Of a DNA stretch of 64,000 bases, positions 12,201 to 27,200 are shown one piece after another. The stretch is from Strix aluco. Lineage: Eukaryota; Chordata; Aves; Strigiformes; Strigidae. The position numbers and the translations under genes are program-made. The notes below the pieces were generated by a model. That model did not search any database. It was not told the DNA's origin and saw only the letters and a list, made by a program, of their open reading frames with translations. Position 1 is the first letter of the stretch, and the number at the start of each line of letters is the position of its first letter. Location of the stretch: NCBI RefSeq assembly GCF_031877795.1, contig NC_133948.1:9346948-9410947 (forward strand). Reading direction: 5' to 3'.

Positions 12201-15200
12201 CTAATTGTTCTGGAATACTCTGCTTTTATTGTCATAATCTGCAATTCTTGTGTTGAGCCACTTGTTTGTCCAAAGCTGGGTAGAAACGTGGCAGCAGGTT
12301 GCTTCCTGGCCTGCTGAGCTGTGCTCTACAAGTGAAACTCTTATTTGTGGTCTTTATGGATCTGTTAAATTCGATTATGTAGAAAATAAATTGTAAGTTT
12401 AGGGCTGAAACTGAGGGGTTTGAAAGATCATATGCGGAGATGCAGCTGGAATGTGAATTGAAGGTACAGGAGTACTATAATGTCTTTTGTTTCTACCCAA
12501 ACACATCTTCTGTTGAAAAGAAATAAACAGCTTCTTGTTGTTCTTAACATGACAACTCAAGCAACTTGAACCAATATCAAGTGTATTACAGAATGGTGAT
12601 TATTTTCATTTCAAGTAGACTGGCCTAAGCCTTTAAAAAGGAGTTGTAGCCTATATTGACAGAGTGTGACACCTTCTGTGTTTTAGCGATGTGCACATTT
12701 CTTGCATGAGTCAGATATGGAGAGGGTTTAATTGCTACTCACTTAGCATTGATTTTAAATGGAGTGCAAAATTCTGTCATCAATAGTTAACTTGATAAAA
12801 CTTCCTTAAAACAGAAAATCATTCCGGTAGGAGTGTTGTTCTTTCTACAGAGTTTTTCTTACAGTTTACAGGCAACAGTTGTTCTCTGTAAACTCTAGAT
12901 AAGGTGAGCAGCGATAGGTGGTGGTGACTCATCTGCAGAGGTGAGGAGCTGTTTGACTTTTGTCTTAATCCTAGTCCCAGTAAATACTCTAGGGTACCTA
13001 AAAGGAAACTTGCTGTAGGATTGTACCTGATTAGAAAAGTTTTGCAGTTTTTGCTTGAGAAGTTTTATGTAGGCCAGCAAGGCAGGAGAAGGAACAAGTA
13101 GAAGGGTCTGCCTCACTTTTCAGGGACAGCTGACTTTGAAACCTGTTGAATAAACACTGCTTCATTGTAACGATACTCCCTGCCACTAGCTATTCTCAGT
13201 TCTTGCTGCCTGTTGCCAGGATCAGTCAGTTCTTTATGGTAGATTTGTGTCATGCCCATGCAGACCTGCTGGACATCATTGCTAAAGCAGTTCTAGTAGT
13301 TAGTGATTCACAGTCTTGTCTTGTAATAAGCTCACCTTGCTGCACAGATGTTGCATAAAATAAATCATTAGCACAATTCTTAAGGGTCGTTTCTCCCTTG
13401 TTGCTTTTGTGCAGGTAGTAAGCCTTGAACAGCTTGGCCTTTGAACGATGTTGTCCATGGAACAACTTCTGTTTCCTTCTACATAACTCAGTGGCATAAG
13501 GTTGAAAAAAACCAAACAACCCCCACCTATTTTTAACAGGTATTGAACTAGCTGACCAGTTAAAGCAGCAGGTTTTCCCCAGATAGGATGTTTTACCCAC
13601 AGGTACCCATGGTGAGAGATTGTCATGCAATGCCTTAAGCAGCAGCAACTAGACAAAATCTTTTGGGCTTTTATCTTGACGCATGCTGCTGCAACAGGAC
13701 TTTGCAAACATCTAAAGGGCACAGTTATGCTTTTGTATTGCATTATATTGCTAGAATCTGGATTTAATAAAACTAAGTGCTCTGTTGTGTAGGAGTCAGT
13801 AAACTTTTGTAGAGGGAGGTAAGTTATATCACTGAACATCACTGAGTGTCCAAGTTTCTCTTACGGTCTGCTTGTTTTGTATGTCACTATTGTTTGTAGG
13901 TGAAATGTGGTTTTCTTCAAGTGCTGTATCTTTTTAGCTCTCTCTTGACATACACATGACTTAAGTGATGTTTGTAGTTCAGTAGTTACTTAGGTATGAC
14001 AAACTAGTGTTTGTCAACCACTAGATATCTTTGTAACCACTGACGTATGCATGCATTGTCTTAGGATCAACATCGTCTTGAGGTGGAAGATGTGTGTCTG
14101 CCTTCTATCTGTAGTTTTACTATAATCATTGGTGGGTGTGATCACTTTCTTTTATGTAGGCATTTAATGTTGTATATTTGCAGTAGTTATTTTTGCAGGA
14201 ATATTCAAATATTAGTAAGCACTCACTGTTCAACCTTGCTTTTCACAAGTATGTACGACTTTTCTGAATTCTGCTGCTAATTCTTTACACTTGTCAATAC
14301 AATTCTATCCTACAACATTCTTACTTCAGAGACTATGAGGAAACAAATATTTTTCTGGGAGAAATACTAATGATATGACTGAAACCCTACACAGTAACTG
14401 TGTACAGTAGTGCTGCTGAGACTCTCACAGCTCTGCTGTGTTGGGGTTTAGTTATTCCACCAAATCATGTGAGAGGAATTTGAGACTGTTGTAAGACCAG
14501 CTCTTATTCTGGTGTTATCTGTCTGCTCAGGAATGTGAAGAATAGTTTTGGCTTTACGTTCTGATAATTGCTACCATGTTTGTCAAATTGTTGCTCTCTC
14601 ACTTCTGAGAATGCCTTGACATTGCAGCTCTGAGCTGTGCTTTGCACTCCCTTGCTTCGTCCATAGGGACATCAGACTAAAATTGTATTTACAGATGAGG
14701 CAGGCTAGATTACTGGTAGAGGTGAAATGGCATCTGTGGAACAGAAAAGTTCTTGCAGCTGTAGTAAGGGACAGCTCAATGTTGGTGTGACTAGACTATC
14801 CTATAATTTGTCCAGTTAAGAGAGATTTACTTTTGCGTCAGGAAGATTTGAGTTGGGAATTTGAAGAGTTCTGCTTCATGGAGGATATATAACCAATGTA
14901 AATTGGAGAAGTTTCAACTGTGATAGTTGAATGCCACTAATGTCTCCCCACCCCGAATATGGACACTTCCTAGTGTCAATGTCTTTTTTAGTTTTGGACT
15001 ATGTAGCTTTGAAGTTTAAGCTGAGGGAACAGTGGGAAACAACTGCTGGGATAGGGAGACAGGAGGAGCAATTAGTGATATGAGAATTTCATTCAGCTCT
15101 GTATTTATCCAGAGTTGAGCATATGAAGCTCTTCATGAAGTCATGAGGTGGTGGTTCTTGTCCATCACTACTTGGCTCTGCTATAATTTGTTTGCCTGTA

Positions 15201-18200
15201 GAGCTCCTCTTTTTCCCTTTGTCTTCTACCTCTGTCTTAACAGCTAGAGGTCACATGCAAGGTGAGTTTGGAAGACAGCTTTCTTTCTGAATTGTTTCAG
15301 ACTCTTCCTTCTGAATGAGAAAAATCTGACTCGCCTCTAAGTTACTTTGGTTATCCTGGAAATAGTGAATGAACATCCACAACTACTCCTCCTCTTTATC
15401 CTTCTCTTGCATTCTTGAATGCTTAGTCTTCCTCAGTGTGTGGAGGGGAAAAGCTGGCAGTTGGAGACAAGATTCTTCCTGTCCGCCTATTAGGTCCTTT
15501 CACCCATGGCTCTCCTGGGACTATAAAATAACTCCAGCAGTCAGCTTCCGGCTCCTTCTTGCCTGAGGCTGACACCCAAGAATATAGATCTATTATAATA
15601 ACTAGCAGTATATTGAAAAGACAAGAATCCCAGGTGGTAAATTCCCTTTCCAACTTGATGTGAATTTGTGGCCAAGTTATAAATGCACAGAAAATGACTT
15701 ATGCATGTGGTTATAACATCTTAAACTAGAACAGCCTATATATACTTGCATAATAAAGTAGCCTATGAAAAACCAAACAGCAGGAACTCCACTCAAGCAC
15801 ATGGTAATTACAGCAGCTAAGGAGATGGAGTGATCTGGAGCTTCAGCAAAAGCTGAAAGTAAGAAAGTCTCATTTTCACATTCCAGCATTGCTACTGACT
15901 TGCTGAGTGGCCTTAGGCAAGTTAATTGCATTCAGATGCCAGGGCTATAGTGAACGCGTTCATGAAGTGTCTGCTACTTCCACTGTCTTCGCTAGAATAA
16001 ATACTGGTATTTTCACTGCTGCTGTGATAACCAGTGCAGATGGTACATGAAACATTTGTAAAAACAGCAAAGTTCTGCCAAAGTATTGTGTATCACAACT
16101 GTTGCTAGCACCACAGTGATAGAATAATTAAATAAAAACATAATTTCTCTTAAAGGTGGATGGTAGTGGCTTGCCCCAATGGGATATTGTGTGAATGGAC
16201 TGAGAAGTTCATGTTGTAGAGAGTATTTTGAAAATACCTAATACTGTGAATTGTTTGGTATTCTTGCAATGCATATTACACTTACTGTGTATTTTTATGG
16301 AGTTCAACTGTGTTATTTATGATGCTCTGTATAGACAGGTATATACAGAAACCAATACATAACTCGAGACCTTGGCAAGTTTTACAGCCCAGCTACAACA
16401 TTTACTTTAATTATAGCAATTTGTACTCTCTGGCAATGCAGGATATTAAGACCCCAATGTTTGATCAGATTTTCATGTCCTTTATACTTGGCTAACATTT
16501 CTGATGATAAAATAGTTAACGTTGGAAGGTGATAGTGGTCAGTCATACTTCTTTCTTTTCACAGCTTTTCCTGTACTGTTTGCCCCAGCTAAAAATTGTT
16601 AATACTCTTCTTTCCCCATCCTTCGGTTTGTGTATCCGTTTTTGCATGTCTCATTTAGGATTTCTATTCTACAAGCAATTCTAATTGTTACTCTAAAATA
16701 GAATGCCTGTTATTACAGAGCATAGCTCATTACACAGATGTTGCTCAAGGACTGTTTATAAAATGAGAATGTGCCAAGAAAGCCTGCCAGGAATAAAAGC
16801 AGGAGTTGGTGGGGAGGTGCTTAGCCCACATAACTGTAACTGCCTCAGTCTTGGGACTTAGTCACTGCAGTGAAAAACAGCATCCATCCATCCAATCCAT
16901 CCATCCATCCCTGTTGCATTATGTCATGCCACTTACTCAGTTTCAGTTAAGAAACAACAGCAATGAAAGTTCAGAGACTTTTTCGCCCATTTTCACATAG
17001 CTGTAAAAAGTGAGATGATACTTGGAAGAGAGGTGCGAATCAGAAAGTTGTCCTGATTGCCTAGCCAGTATTATTGTGAAGCACAAGGAAAAGGAACTGA
17101 GCTTCTGTCAGAATTTAGAGATGAAATTTCATGTCAAAATCAATTACAAAAACCTTGTTGCAAAAAGTTACGGTTGTCTCTAGTGTCCGTCAAAAGTACC
17201 GCAGTGAAGTTCTGCTGACAAAGCTACTTGACAAGTTAAGAGAACAGCAGAAAGTTTCAGAACAGCTGAGGCAGAAAAATGGTGTAATGTTGATTTAAAT
17301 CCCTTGCCAGATTTCCAGAAATAGTGTGTGCATAAGTAAAGGAAGTAGTTACAGCTCCGGGTGAGTGTTATGAAGGCTTTGCCTTTAGGAGTAATAGGAA
17401 TGTGAATAGCTTTTTCTGAGTCCTGTGTGACTCAGATGCTTTCAAAACTCCGTGCTAGACAGACATCTCTTGATTCTTACTTACGGCGTCTGTCTGGGAT
17501 ACTCTGGCTGTCCTGTCTGGTATTCTTTTAGCCACAAAAATGCAGGCTAATGCCCCGTAATTAAGCATTGAAACAGGTTCCTCAGAGAGATTTTGAAGGG
17601 TTCTCTATCACTGAAGGGTTTCAAGACCTGAGTGGACAAAGGCATAAATAACTTTGAATTCAGCATTGAGCCTGCTTTGAGCAGGAAGCTGGCCCACACT
17701 CTCTTTCAACCTACTTGTTCGATGTGACTCTTGTTAACTGATTACAAAGTCAGCCAAAAAAATTCTGTCTGAAAAAAATCAGCACACTTTTTTAGGGACA
17801 AGGTTTTTCCAAAACAACTTAATCCATGACAGCTAGCTAGATGACTCGGGAAGAGGAATGAGAGCACTCATTTGCCCATGCAACCTGGGAAAGGTGCATA
17901 TATGTGAAGTGCATCTTAATTAGTGGATCTCAGGTTGATTTTTTTTTTAATTATTATTACTATTTTCCCCCCCCCCAAGGTATGGCTTTTTAAAAAAGAC
18001 AAATATATTTTTACTTACAGGACATGCTTTCTCTGGTTCTAGCACAGTAAACCACAGAGTCCTCACAGCACTATGTTAATCAATCTCTGAGGGTCTGCTT
18101 ATAACAGCTAATGATGGGGGAGAGAAAGGGGAGTAAAAATGAAATAGTTGTATGATTCTGAACAAATTGCAAATTGAGATACGAGAGATCAGGCAAGGAG

Positions 18201-21200
18201 GCCTTTCTTATAATGCAGCCAAAACAGGGGAGGTACGTGCGGTAAGGTGTCTAGCATTTTTTCCACTTTTGCTTGAACAGTATTTATTATAGTTAATGGA
18301 GAGCTTTAATCATGGAGTTAATATGAAAATTAAAATAAACGGGAATGTCAAATAACCTGTGTATTCTAAATTGCAGAAGCCGCTGATGCTCATTAGTCAG
18401 ACTGAAGCTGCAGTCATGTTTTGCAGAAAGGCAAATAAAGAGAATCCAAAAATTAAGACTTTTGTTTTCTCAGCATTAATTTCTAGTGTGTTTACCTACA
18501 CAGCTGCTGCAGTCCTATTATCTGACTCATTACTTTGTAAACCACTTTGAGATCTTGAATGTGAAAGCTGCTATATAAAGCCAAATTTATTTCTATAACC
18601 CTGAGTACTCTGCACAGGCTTAAAAGCCTCCCCCCTTCTCCAACATGACAGGGGAATGATATGACTTAATGTGCCATATACCTCTAACTGTGGATTGAAG
18701 AAAAATGACCTTGAACTGAGAGGCAGGCATTTTACATTGTAAAGCAGACGCTTAAATTTACCTGTCAACTGGAGGCGGGGAAATCTTACCTCTGCATGGT
18801 TTAGAAAGCAATGTCAATCCAACTGTTCATTGCTCTGAACCCACTGAGGGCTTGATTGCTGACCCAGGCATTTACAGGTGATCAGTATGAATGTTGATCA
18901 GTATGTGGTAGAAAGGAAAGCATTTTTATTGCGGCCTCTCAGACCATTAGTTTCAGCCTTGAATTTTCTGTGTCTTGGTCACAGGGAAAACTGGAAGTCT
19001 GTAATAGCATGAAACGTTAATTGTCTGTTCAGGAATAGACCATGATTCAGGTTTGTCTGGAAGGGTATGCAAAGAGCAATCCTTCTACCTCATGTCCAGT
19101 TCAGTCCTGTTTTGCAGGCCTTAGGGTATCCTTACTTTACTGAATATATTGTTGCTTTTATAGGAGACATTTAGAGCAACTTCATATTCTCTTTTACCAG
19201 TAACCTCAGTAAAGTGTAAGTACCTGACACATTGTGACAGTCTACTTGAACAGGCCAAGTCTAGAAGAGATAGTGTGGGAGGGAAAAGGGGGACACGGAC
19301 TGCTGAAGTGAGTTGTGCAGTGACACGGCATTTCAGTGGCAGAACTGGGAACAGAGATGAGATTTTCTGATTCCTAAAGCAGTATATTTCTTTTTGGCTC
19401 ATGCTAACAAGCCAAGTAGCAAGACCACTCCATTTTTCTTTTTATCCCTCTCATACAAATCCAGGAATAATATTTAATGAGTTTTGTTTTGAGACCTGTA
19501 AAATTGCAACCAGCAAATCTGTAATCCTGATTGAGCATATGATTGCATCTTGCCCTGCTGAGAACTTAAAAGTGATGAGCAAGAAAAGCATCTCCAAAGA
19601 CTTATTCATAATATGAGGGGACAAGAATAAGATCTACAGAAAGGTTCTGCCTTAAGTGGAGTGTCCCCAATGACCTTTAAACACTTAGGAAATTGGAAGT
19701 CTGCATTCCTTGCACATGCAGGTTTCCTACTCCCCTTTTGGGGATGCTTTGTGCACTGAGTCATAAAACGCGCTAGTGATCACTGTGGAGCACAAAAGGC
19801 AACTTGCAGATGTGTAAGAGGAGAGATGAGAAATGTCAAGGATGACTGAAGTGTTAGTTGCATTGCAGAGTGTTTGGGATTTCTCAAAGAATGAGAAAGT
19901 GTGGGTGTTAGGAGCATGAGACCTAATCCCATGTATTCAATTAAATGAGAGCTGCTTCCAGGAGAGTACTTCCTTTCAAGTTAGTGCTAGTGTCTAAAAC
20001 TTAAGACTTGGTAAAGGCATGTGTGACTTAGATTTGGGCAGTTCTGCAAGGTTTTGCTTAATGGTTAAATCCTAACGAGCAGGTCCAAATCCTGCATACC
20101 TGCTTGCTGAAAGCAATGCTGGGACTGAACCCATTGAAATTAAACTGTATTTTCAGTTTTCTGTGTGGCTGGATCCCAGCTTTCCTGAAACACTTGAAAT
20201 TTGGTGCCACTCTTTTCATGGCAGTCTGGAGGCCGATTTCTAGATCCAGCTACAGACTCAGGTGGCCCATGAGAAGCCATCAAGGCATTCATAACAGTGC
20301 CTTGCATATATGAATGATTAGAAATGGGTATAGGTTGTAACATGATGAAAATTTTGATACTCTTGAGGAAGTATCACACCTTATTTACACTTACACTGAC
20401 CTTTTTAGAGTTTTCTATAGGCATGAACAACCTCCACAGTAAATGTCAGCTTCTGATTAGAATCTTTTACATGGGTAGTTTTAAGCTCAATTTTTAATTG
20501 CATAATATTACCATAAGAAAGCTGCATTGAAATTGAAAACTGTCCTAAACGAAGTGGCTGTTGGGTTAGGGATCTTTTCACTATTTTAACCATCATGAAG
20601 TGGTTTCAAAGAAGCTGTCAGAGTTGCTTTGAGGTAGCGTCTGCTGTGACTTTGTTGTGAAATTTCTCCTATGACTTTCTGGTGGTTGGTGAATGTGTGC
20701 CATTCCTGTAGGATGGTAAAGGTGAGGCCAGGCTACAGTTGGATGCTGTGTAATGTTCCCCGGTTGTTGTCTCTTGGAAAATGTCTCTCTTTCCTTTATT
20801 CATTTCAACTAAAGATCTCATTCACTGCTACATGCTGGGGCCCCTATCTTTTTTCTTTGCCTTTTTTTTTTTTTAACTTGCAAATAGATTTACCTGTGGT
20901 TTTTAAAATGTGTGTGTGTTTGGCCAACTAGGACTTCAGAGAGCTACTTCTCTCCAGATCATGTTGTTTATCTCACATTTTGATCCAAATTTAAGTTTTA
21001 TAGCAAGATCCGTGTTTCCAGGAAACCTATAGTTCTGTGGCCAAACCTGGTTTTGTGTCAGTTCTGCCTGTGATTATCAAATATTCAGTCAGCGCATCAA
21101 ATAGCAGACATGTTTACATTTAATAGAAATTTTCTTGTTTTTCTAAAAAGCTGCAGAGAATGATTGGCAGAGAGGAAGACAGTACCTCCTCACTCCTTGC

Positions 21201-24200
21201 CTTCAATGTGGTACGTCCCAGTGCATTCAAATGAGGGATGAGCAGCAGCATCTTCTCTTGCCTCTCACCATCTGTAGTTCCTGCCTGGATATGGTGCTTT
21301 GAGCATGGGTGGAAAGTCTCTGTTTGAAGGCATTAAGGTTTCTAGCTTATGCTGAAATCCATGAGAATTAAGTACCCAAATACTGTACCTTGAAAACCTG
21401 GGCTGCAAGGCCTGTGTTTTGTTAGAGGAGTTGAAGAAAACCTTCTGTTCATGCTGCTTCCACTCTGGCCTGACATTTATTTGACATTGAAAACATGAAA
21501 TTCTTTTTCTTGGATGCTTGGGAGATACTTGAATTGCCTGACAGCAGCTCAGTGACTGTAATTGAGACAGATTAGAGGCACTGGGCTGCTGTTGGGTGCA
21601 TGTGGCAGCTTTCATGAAATGGAGAGAGGAATTGAAACACACTTTTGACTTCGGAAGCTGTAGCAGGAATTAATTAGCAATTTCAGGACACAAACAGGAT
21701 TGGAGGAAGTGTTTGGGTTGGTGTATAATACATTATTTAATAACATGAGGGAATCTTTCCACATGGCACTTATAAAATCCTTATAAAGGCAAGATTGCAG
21801 AACTCTGCTTATAATGAACCAAAGAGACTTCCGTTATCAGTTCCGGTGATTAGGAGTCACTGATCTTTCATTTCTCTAGGCTGAGACTGGACCTGCTAGC
21901 TGCTTCTCAGCTTGGATTCTGTATAACCTTTCCCCCAAAAAAAGGTTAGTTGTTTATATCGAAGTATTTTCTTCCTACTGGGAAGTATTTTGAGGTATTT
22001 GATGTTTCTGTGAGGGTAGATCCACTGGAGAATAGACAGTCTTATCTGAGGAAGTCAAACTGTGGAGTTCTGCTGCCTTAACTGCATTAAGCAGACAGGC
22101 CTCTAACAAGCAGCAGTGTTGATATAAATAACCAAATACTTGTGTGATGGCTTATGACCATTTATGAGATTTTTATATAAAAATGATGAGAAGTGGAAGT
22201 ATAAGTAGACTTGGTGAAGCATGAGTAACCCAGAAAGAAGTTTTCAAATTGGCTTCCAAGTGTAGTTCGGTGTGCGTGAGCTCTGAAGGATTTAGTTTTT
22301 TTCTTGAAATTGTTTTTTCCTTGGCACTGAAAATAAAACTCAGACAGGCTGCGAAGGGGAGAACCTGACAGGTGCCAGCCCGAGTGGAAATACTGTCTGT
22401 CGATCCTTGTCTGTGCAGCTCTAAGCGGTGCCCATTGCTGATACATCCAAACGCTTGTCAGGAGCATGTGGGCTTTCAAACCAGAGCAGAAAGTCCCTCA
22501 GCAGTGGAACGGTGTTTTGAAGCGCAGTCAGTGGAAACCCCCATAGTCCCATACCTGACAAAACAATCCTGTTTCTGTAAATTCCCAAGTTATTGGAGGA
22601 TTTGGTTTTGCCTTGCTGGTTAAGATGCAGTGCCAGCATGCCAGTACATAAAGGCAGAGAAGGGCTGGTCCCACAAGGTGCTGTGGGTCCTCCCACACCC
22701 TGACTCCCCACAGGCCTGGTGGAGAGAAATAGCATCCATGGAGGTCTGGAGGAGCGTGGCCGCTGCATCCAGGCAAAGCAGTGGCTGCTTGTTGCAGTCA
22801 CACACACACACACCCCCCACCCCAACACCAGCCAGGCTGCCAGAATTGCTGGCTGCTGCCTTTCCTTAGCTGCCAGCTCTGCAGTACCACCCTGCGGGTG
22901 GGTAAGCACAGAGCTCTCCAGTCGTGGCAGCTGGTTCCCACCTGGTGCTGGATCTTACAGCTTTGCCCTATGTAGCACCGTGGCCTCTCTTCCACTCCAC
23001 AGCCCCTTACAAGCTTTGATTTACTGGCCTACTATGTCCAGTATAAGTCATATAGTGGGGAGGGCACTTAGTGGGACTGTACCCAGCCTCATGATCCAGT
23101 GCATTTTATACAATCTCTTTTGGGAAAGAAGATACTTAAGAGGTCTGCAGAGGTAAGAAAGAGTTTTCCATGCTTTTTCCACCTTTCTTGCATAACTTGG
23201 TACTTAATGTCTGAGGGTGTGTGGATACTTTAACTACAAGTATTGCCATGTAGGCTTTCTTATTTTGCTATGCAGCTATCTTCTGTAGTATTTCTTCTCC
23301 CTTTCTGTGCTTCTCTACTTGCTAGGGTTTTCTGACAATAAGTTTATAAAGCTGTTCAACATCTAAACAGTTCTGAATAATGTCAGAATCTTTTTAATAA
23401 AATAAATGTACTTAAGTGGCATCTGGAGCCAAGGACTCTAATGCATGATTCCTTTTGCAGTAAGCTTTTCTCTGCAGACAGGTTTCTACTACTGAGCTGG
23501 GAGGAAGCTAAAAGCTCATTAGCTTCCTGGAGTCAAAGCAGCTGATTGGCATCTGGAACTGCAAAGCTGAGTTTTACAGGGGCTTGAGGCCAAAAAATGG
23601 CAATTTGGAACACATGATCCTTAGTTAAACACACACAAAAGACCAGAGGAAAGAAAATGGTAGGTCCAGGCAGCCACAAGTTGAAGGAAGGAGTCCCTTA
23701 ACAGTGCTATTGATTTTCAGTGATGACTCTAGTTCTGAGACATTTTTGTGTTATGAGGCTGTTGGACTTGTTGATAAGATACTAACAGCAACACATTGTA
23801 TTTTATTATTGGACATAGCTGTGGTGTGATTTTTTTTTTTTTTTTTTTTTTTAAAAATGGGCTTTCCTTCAGGGAATCACTCAGTATCTCTCTTTAATAA
23901 ACACGTTTGATACAGTAAACTCAAACCTTCTGATGGTTGGGCTAGACAATTAGGCATTTGCACTAGTAATGGCAGTGAAAAGACCCTGTCTCGGATCTCA
24001 GGTCTGTTCAGCTGCATCACATGGCAGCTATCGTCAGAAAAGCAGTAGCATGCTTTTCTGAGCTGTATATGGGTTTTGTAAGGAAAATGGTTTTACCTCG
24101 TTTTGATTTTTTTTCAGTCTAAGGAAAAGTCCCTGAAAACACACATGTTCTGGCATATATACATGAATGTACAGTTGTAAAAACACACTTGTTTATATAA

Positions 24201-27200
24201 TGTGAAAAGTAATAATTTTCCTCAAGTTCCCAATCCTCATTAGCTTTGCCAGCCGTCTCTCTTTTGTTCCTTTGGGAAAGCTTAGCTAAATGGAAAAGGC
24301 TTGCAATGTGCTCCAGAAAGCAGTGAATTCAAGCCCTACCAAGGCAGAGATTAAGCAAGTTCCAGCCTAGAGTTTTCTCCATTTAAAAGCTTTCCCCACT
24401 AAGAAGAGCGGTCCATCTTCACACCTGCTTGTATCGAATGAGGCTTTCTGTAGTGTCACCTCATTACTGCATCTTTCCAGAGTTGCACATAGGGAATGAT
24501 ATTTGGCTGTGCTATGGATTTGGATTATTGTGGCATCCTCACATGTTCTTGGCTTGTGTTTGCAGCTCTGAGTTGACACCTGAGGTTACAGTCAGTTGAC
24601 ACCTCCCTGAGCTTCTGCATTTCCTACTGGTGTAAATGGGCCAAATGTTGGAAGCCAGACGAGCCAGACAGGATGGGTAATACTCTTATTTCTAGCGTGG
24701 ATTGTGCAGTCCTTGGAATTGCTGTCTGTGGCTGAAAAAGAGGGGTGACAAAATTGAGCTGTTTGGTGCCACACACAAGGAGGCACTCGGGACATGTGAG
24801 TGGTCACCATGCACTAACATCAGGGTCCTTTCAGAGAGGAGAAAGAAAACAAGTCAGTAATTCTGGACCCTTGCAGAGACAGGAACAGACATGTCAGAAG
24901 CACCCATGGTCAACAGTAGTAGCAGCAGCACTGAGATCTAAAAGAATAAGCATGGACATTTGGCCTTGTCCACTGTTGTTCTAATATTCCTGTTAGGCAG
25001 CAGACAGCATCTGAAAATTCAGATTTTCTCTCCCAGGGAAACATAACATAGTCGATGCCACTCCTGGTACTGATCTTGTATGCGTGGGCCGACAATTGCT
25101 GTCTGTTTAAGAAGTCCCCAATGCAATGGCATCATCACTGTGCCCAGTGTCCTTTTGGTATCAGCTGTTAGAGGCATGTGTCCAACCTGAAAGCTTCAGA
25201 AAGAAGCTTCCCTGGAGGCAGCAGGCAAGATTGCCTGCATCTAGGAGCATTTGCATTGCTGCTCTCCTGGCGTATTGATCTGCTGTCAGTGAGATCACCA
25301 GCCTGATAGACCTACTCTGTCTTTTGTCCTAAAATACTGTAGTGGTTGAGACAAGAGTAAGGGACAACCCGTAAGACTACCACAGACACAGAATTTCCCC
25401 AGGCAAGAGAGTGGAGAGTGTTCACCCCTGGCTTAGAGTTTCAGGTGCGTTTGATCCACCAGGAGTACAGTACCCTTGCAGGGCTGGCAATGTCACACCG
25501 TGAAACCCTGCAGAGCTGGCAGGCTTTTGCTGCGAAGTTGTTTCCTATTCACTTGTGTATGTGAGCCAGGATTTTGAACCAAGTCCCATTTTGAGATTTT
25601 GCAGTGGTGATGCAGGGCCTGGAGTGTGTTCTGGGAGCTTGCAAATACCATGGTAAACTGGTTATGGGAAAAGGGGAACCTGCACTTCCAAACAGATCCT
25701 GTTTGATGTGTGGCTCGCAAAGCAGAGACTCCAATGGGTGTTTTGTGTATGTGAGAGAGGGAGAGAATGTTATTTAATGGTTGATTTTTAGATATAAATT
25801 GCATTTCAAAACAGAATTGCTTTTGGAATAACATGATTGTCCTGTTCCCTTTAAAATAAAATGCATTCAGTTATCACTGTGAAGTAAATAAAAATAACTT
25901 TGGATCAGAGAACCCGGCAAGAAAGCAAGTGTTAACATTTAATGTACTGTACTTAAAGTCTCCATGGTCAGATGCAAGTCTTCTGGGACTGGGGTAAAGG
26001 AAGCTATTTACATGAACCATCCATTTTAATCATTCAGCCAAAGGGCTTGCTGTTAAATTTGGGTCCAAAGCATTGCTGCCTGTAACAATAGTATTTCTCA
26101 AAACTAAACAAAAAACACTGCCAAAGGTGACCTACAAATGCTTAACTGTGCTGCAGTTCACCCACATGCCTCCTCCCTTTCTGCGGAGACCTTTAGCAAC
26201 TCTCCCTTCTCTGCATCAGCCTGGCTGCCAGGTATGTCCTGCCCTTCAGTAACAGGCCTGCCGGGACAGCGCATTCCCCTTTTGAACTAGTAGCTTGGGT
26301 AGTGCTCTAGTTATCTGCAGCAGCTTTCAGATCCTTATTAAGTATTGGTCCTCCAGAGCCTTTGCTACTGATTAGTGAACAGAGGAGAGAAGGTTGTTAA
26401 TGGAACGTCTCCAGTTGCCAAGAGACTTAGCTGCATATGCTTGAAAAAAGCCTTTGTTATTGGGCGGTGTGTCAAACACTGTTGGGAGAAACACAGCTTG
26501 CAGGTCCTTTGGAAAGGGGAGATTGTATTCGCTTTAAAATGTCTGTTCACAGAAACCAGAAGTGCTGGGACTCACACAAGGTCAAAATGGGTTGTGTTTA
26601 ATTGAGCCATCTCTTTGTTGAATTGCATATTCTTTGGATATGAAGTGGAATATAACCAACCTCTTACAAAGCACTCTCTGTAAGAGAAGTTACTTTGATG
26701 ACAGCTTGTGGAGCTTGGGAAACGTAAAGAATAATAGAAATAGCAAAAGATCGTTTGCTTTCCCAGGCATCCTTATTTCTCCTGCACTGCCGTGCCCTCC
26801 CATTTCCTTTCTTTGCTGTCTTCCTGCCTTCCCTGCAGTCAGCCTAGCTCCTTGTGTTGTTTTTTTGCATACCTCACTCTTGGTAGTGCTGGTAACGTTT
26901 CTGTTAGAGCCTTTGGGGCGGGGGGCTGCCTGCTTTCCTTTTTGACTAGCATGCCATTGCTTCTTTCATTGTGGGAATACATGGTAATCTGGGAAGAGTT
27001 TACGTAATTTTAGAACTTGTGTGTGATTTAGTAGATTAGTTGGAAAGGTCACACACTATGGTGTTCATTTTCTAAATAGAAGAAACTCCTCTTAAACATT
27101 CCCTCAAGCCTGATTTGAGTCTCGTGTGTCCCATATTATTCTGGTTGTTCTTTTCAATTCTATTCAAAGGCTGTTCTGTCTGTCTTCAGAGCTCCTGCTC

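Noticed and set aside
13300..13842. 180-residue open frame on the - strand
   Set aside because: No recognisable motif, overlaps another long frame in a different phase, and lies deep in an ARVCF intron. No reverse-transcriptase or other mobile-element signature.
20041..20110. tRNA-like or SINE-like segment (atggttaaatcctaacgagc and aggtccaaatcctgcatacc)
   Set aside because: It has a B-box-like word but no foldable cloverleaf and no convincing SINE continuation.
23830..23852. T run as the tail of a reverse-oriented retroposon or processed pseudogene
   Set aside because: No gene-like or SINE-like body follows on the expected side and no target-site duplication was seen.
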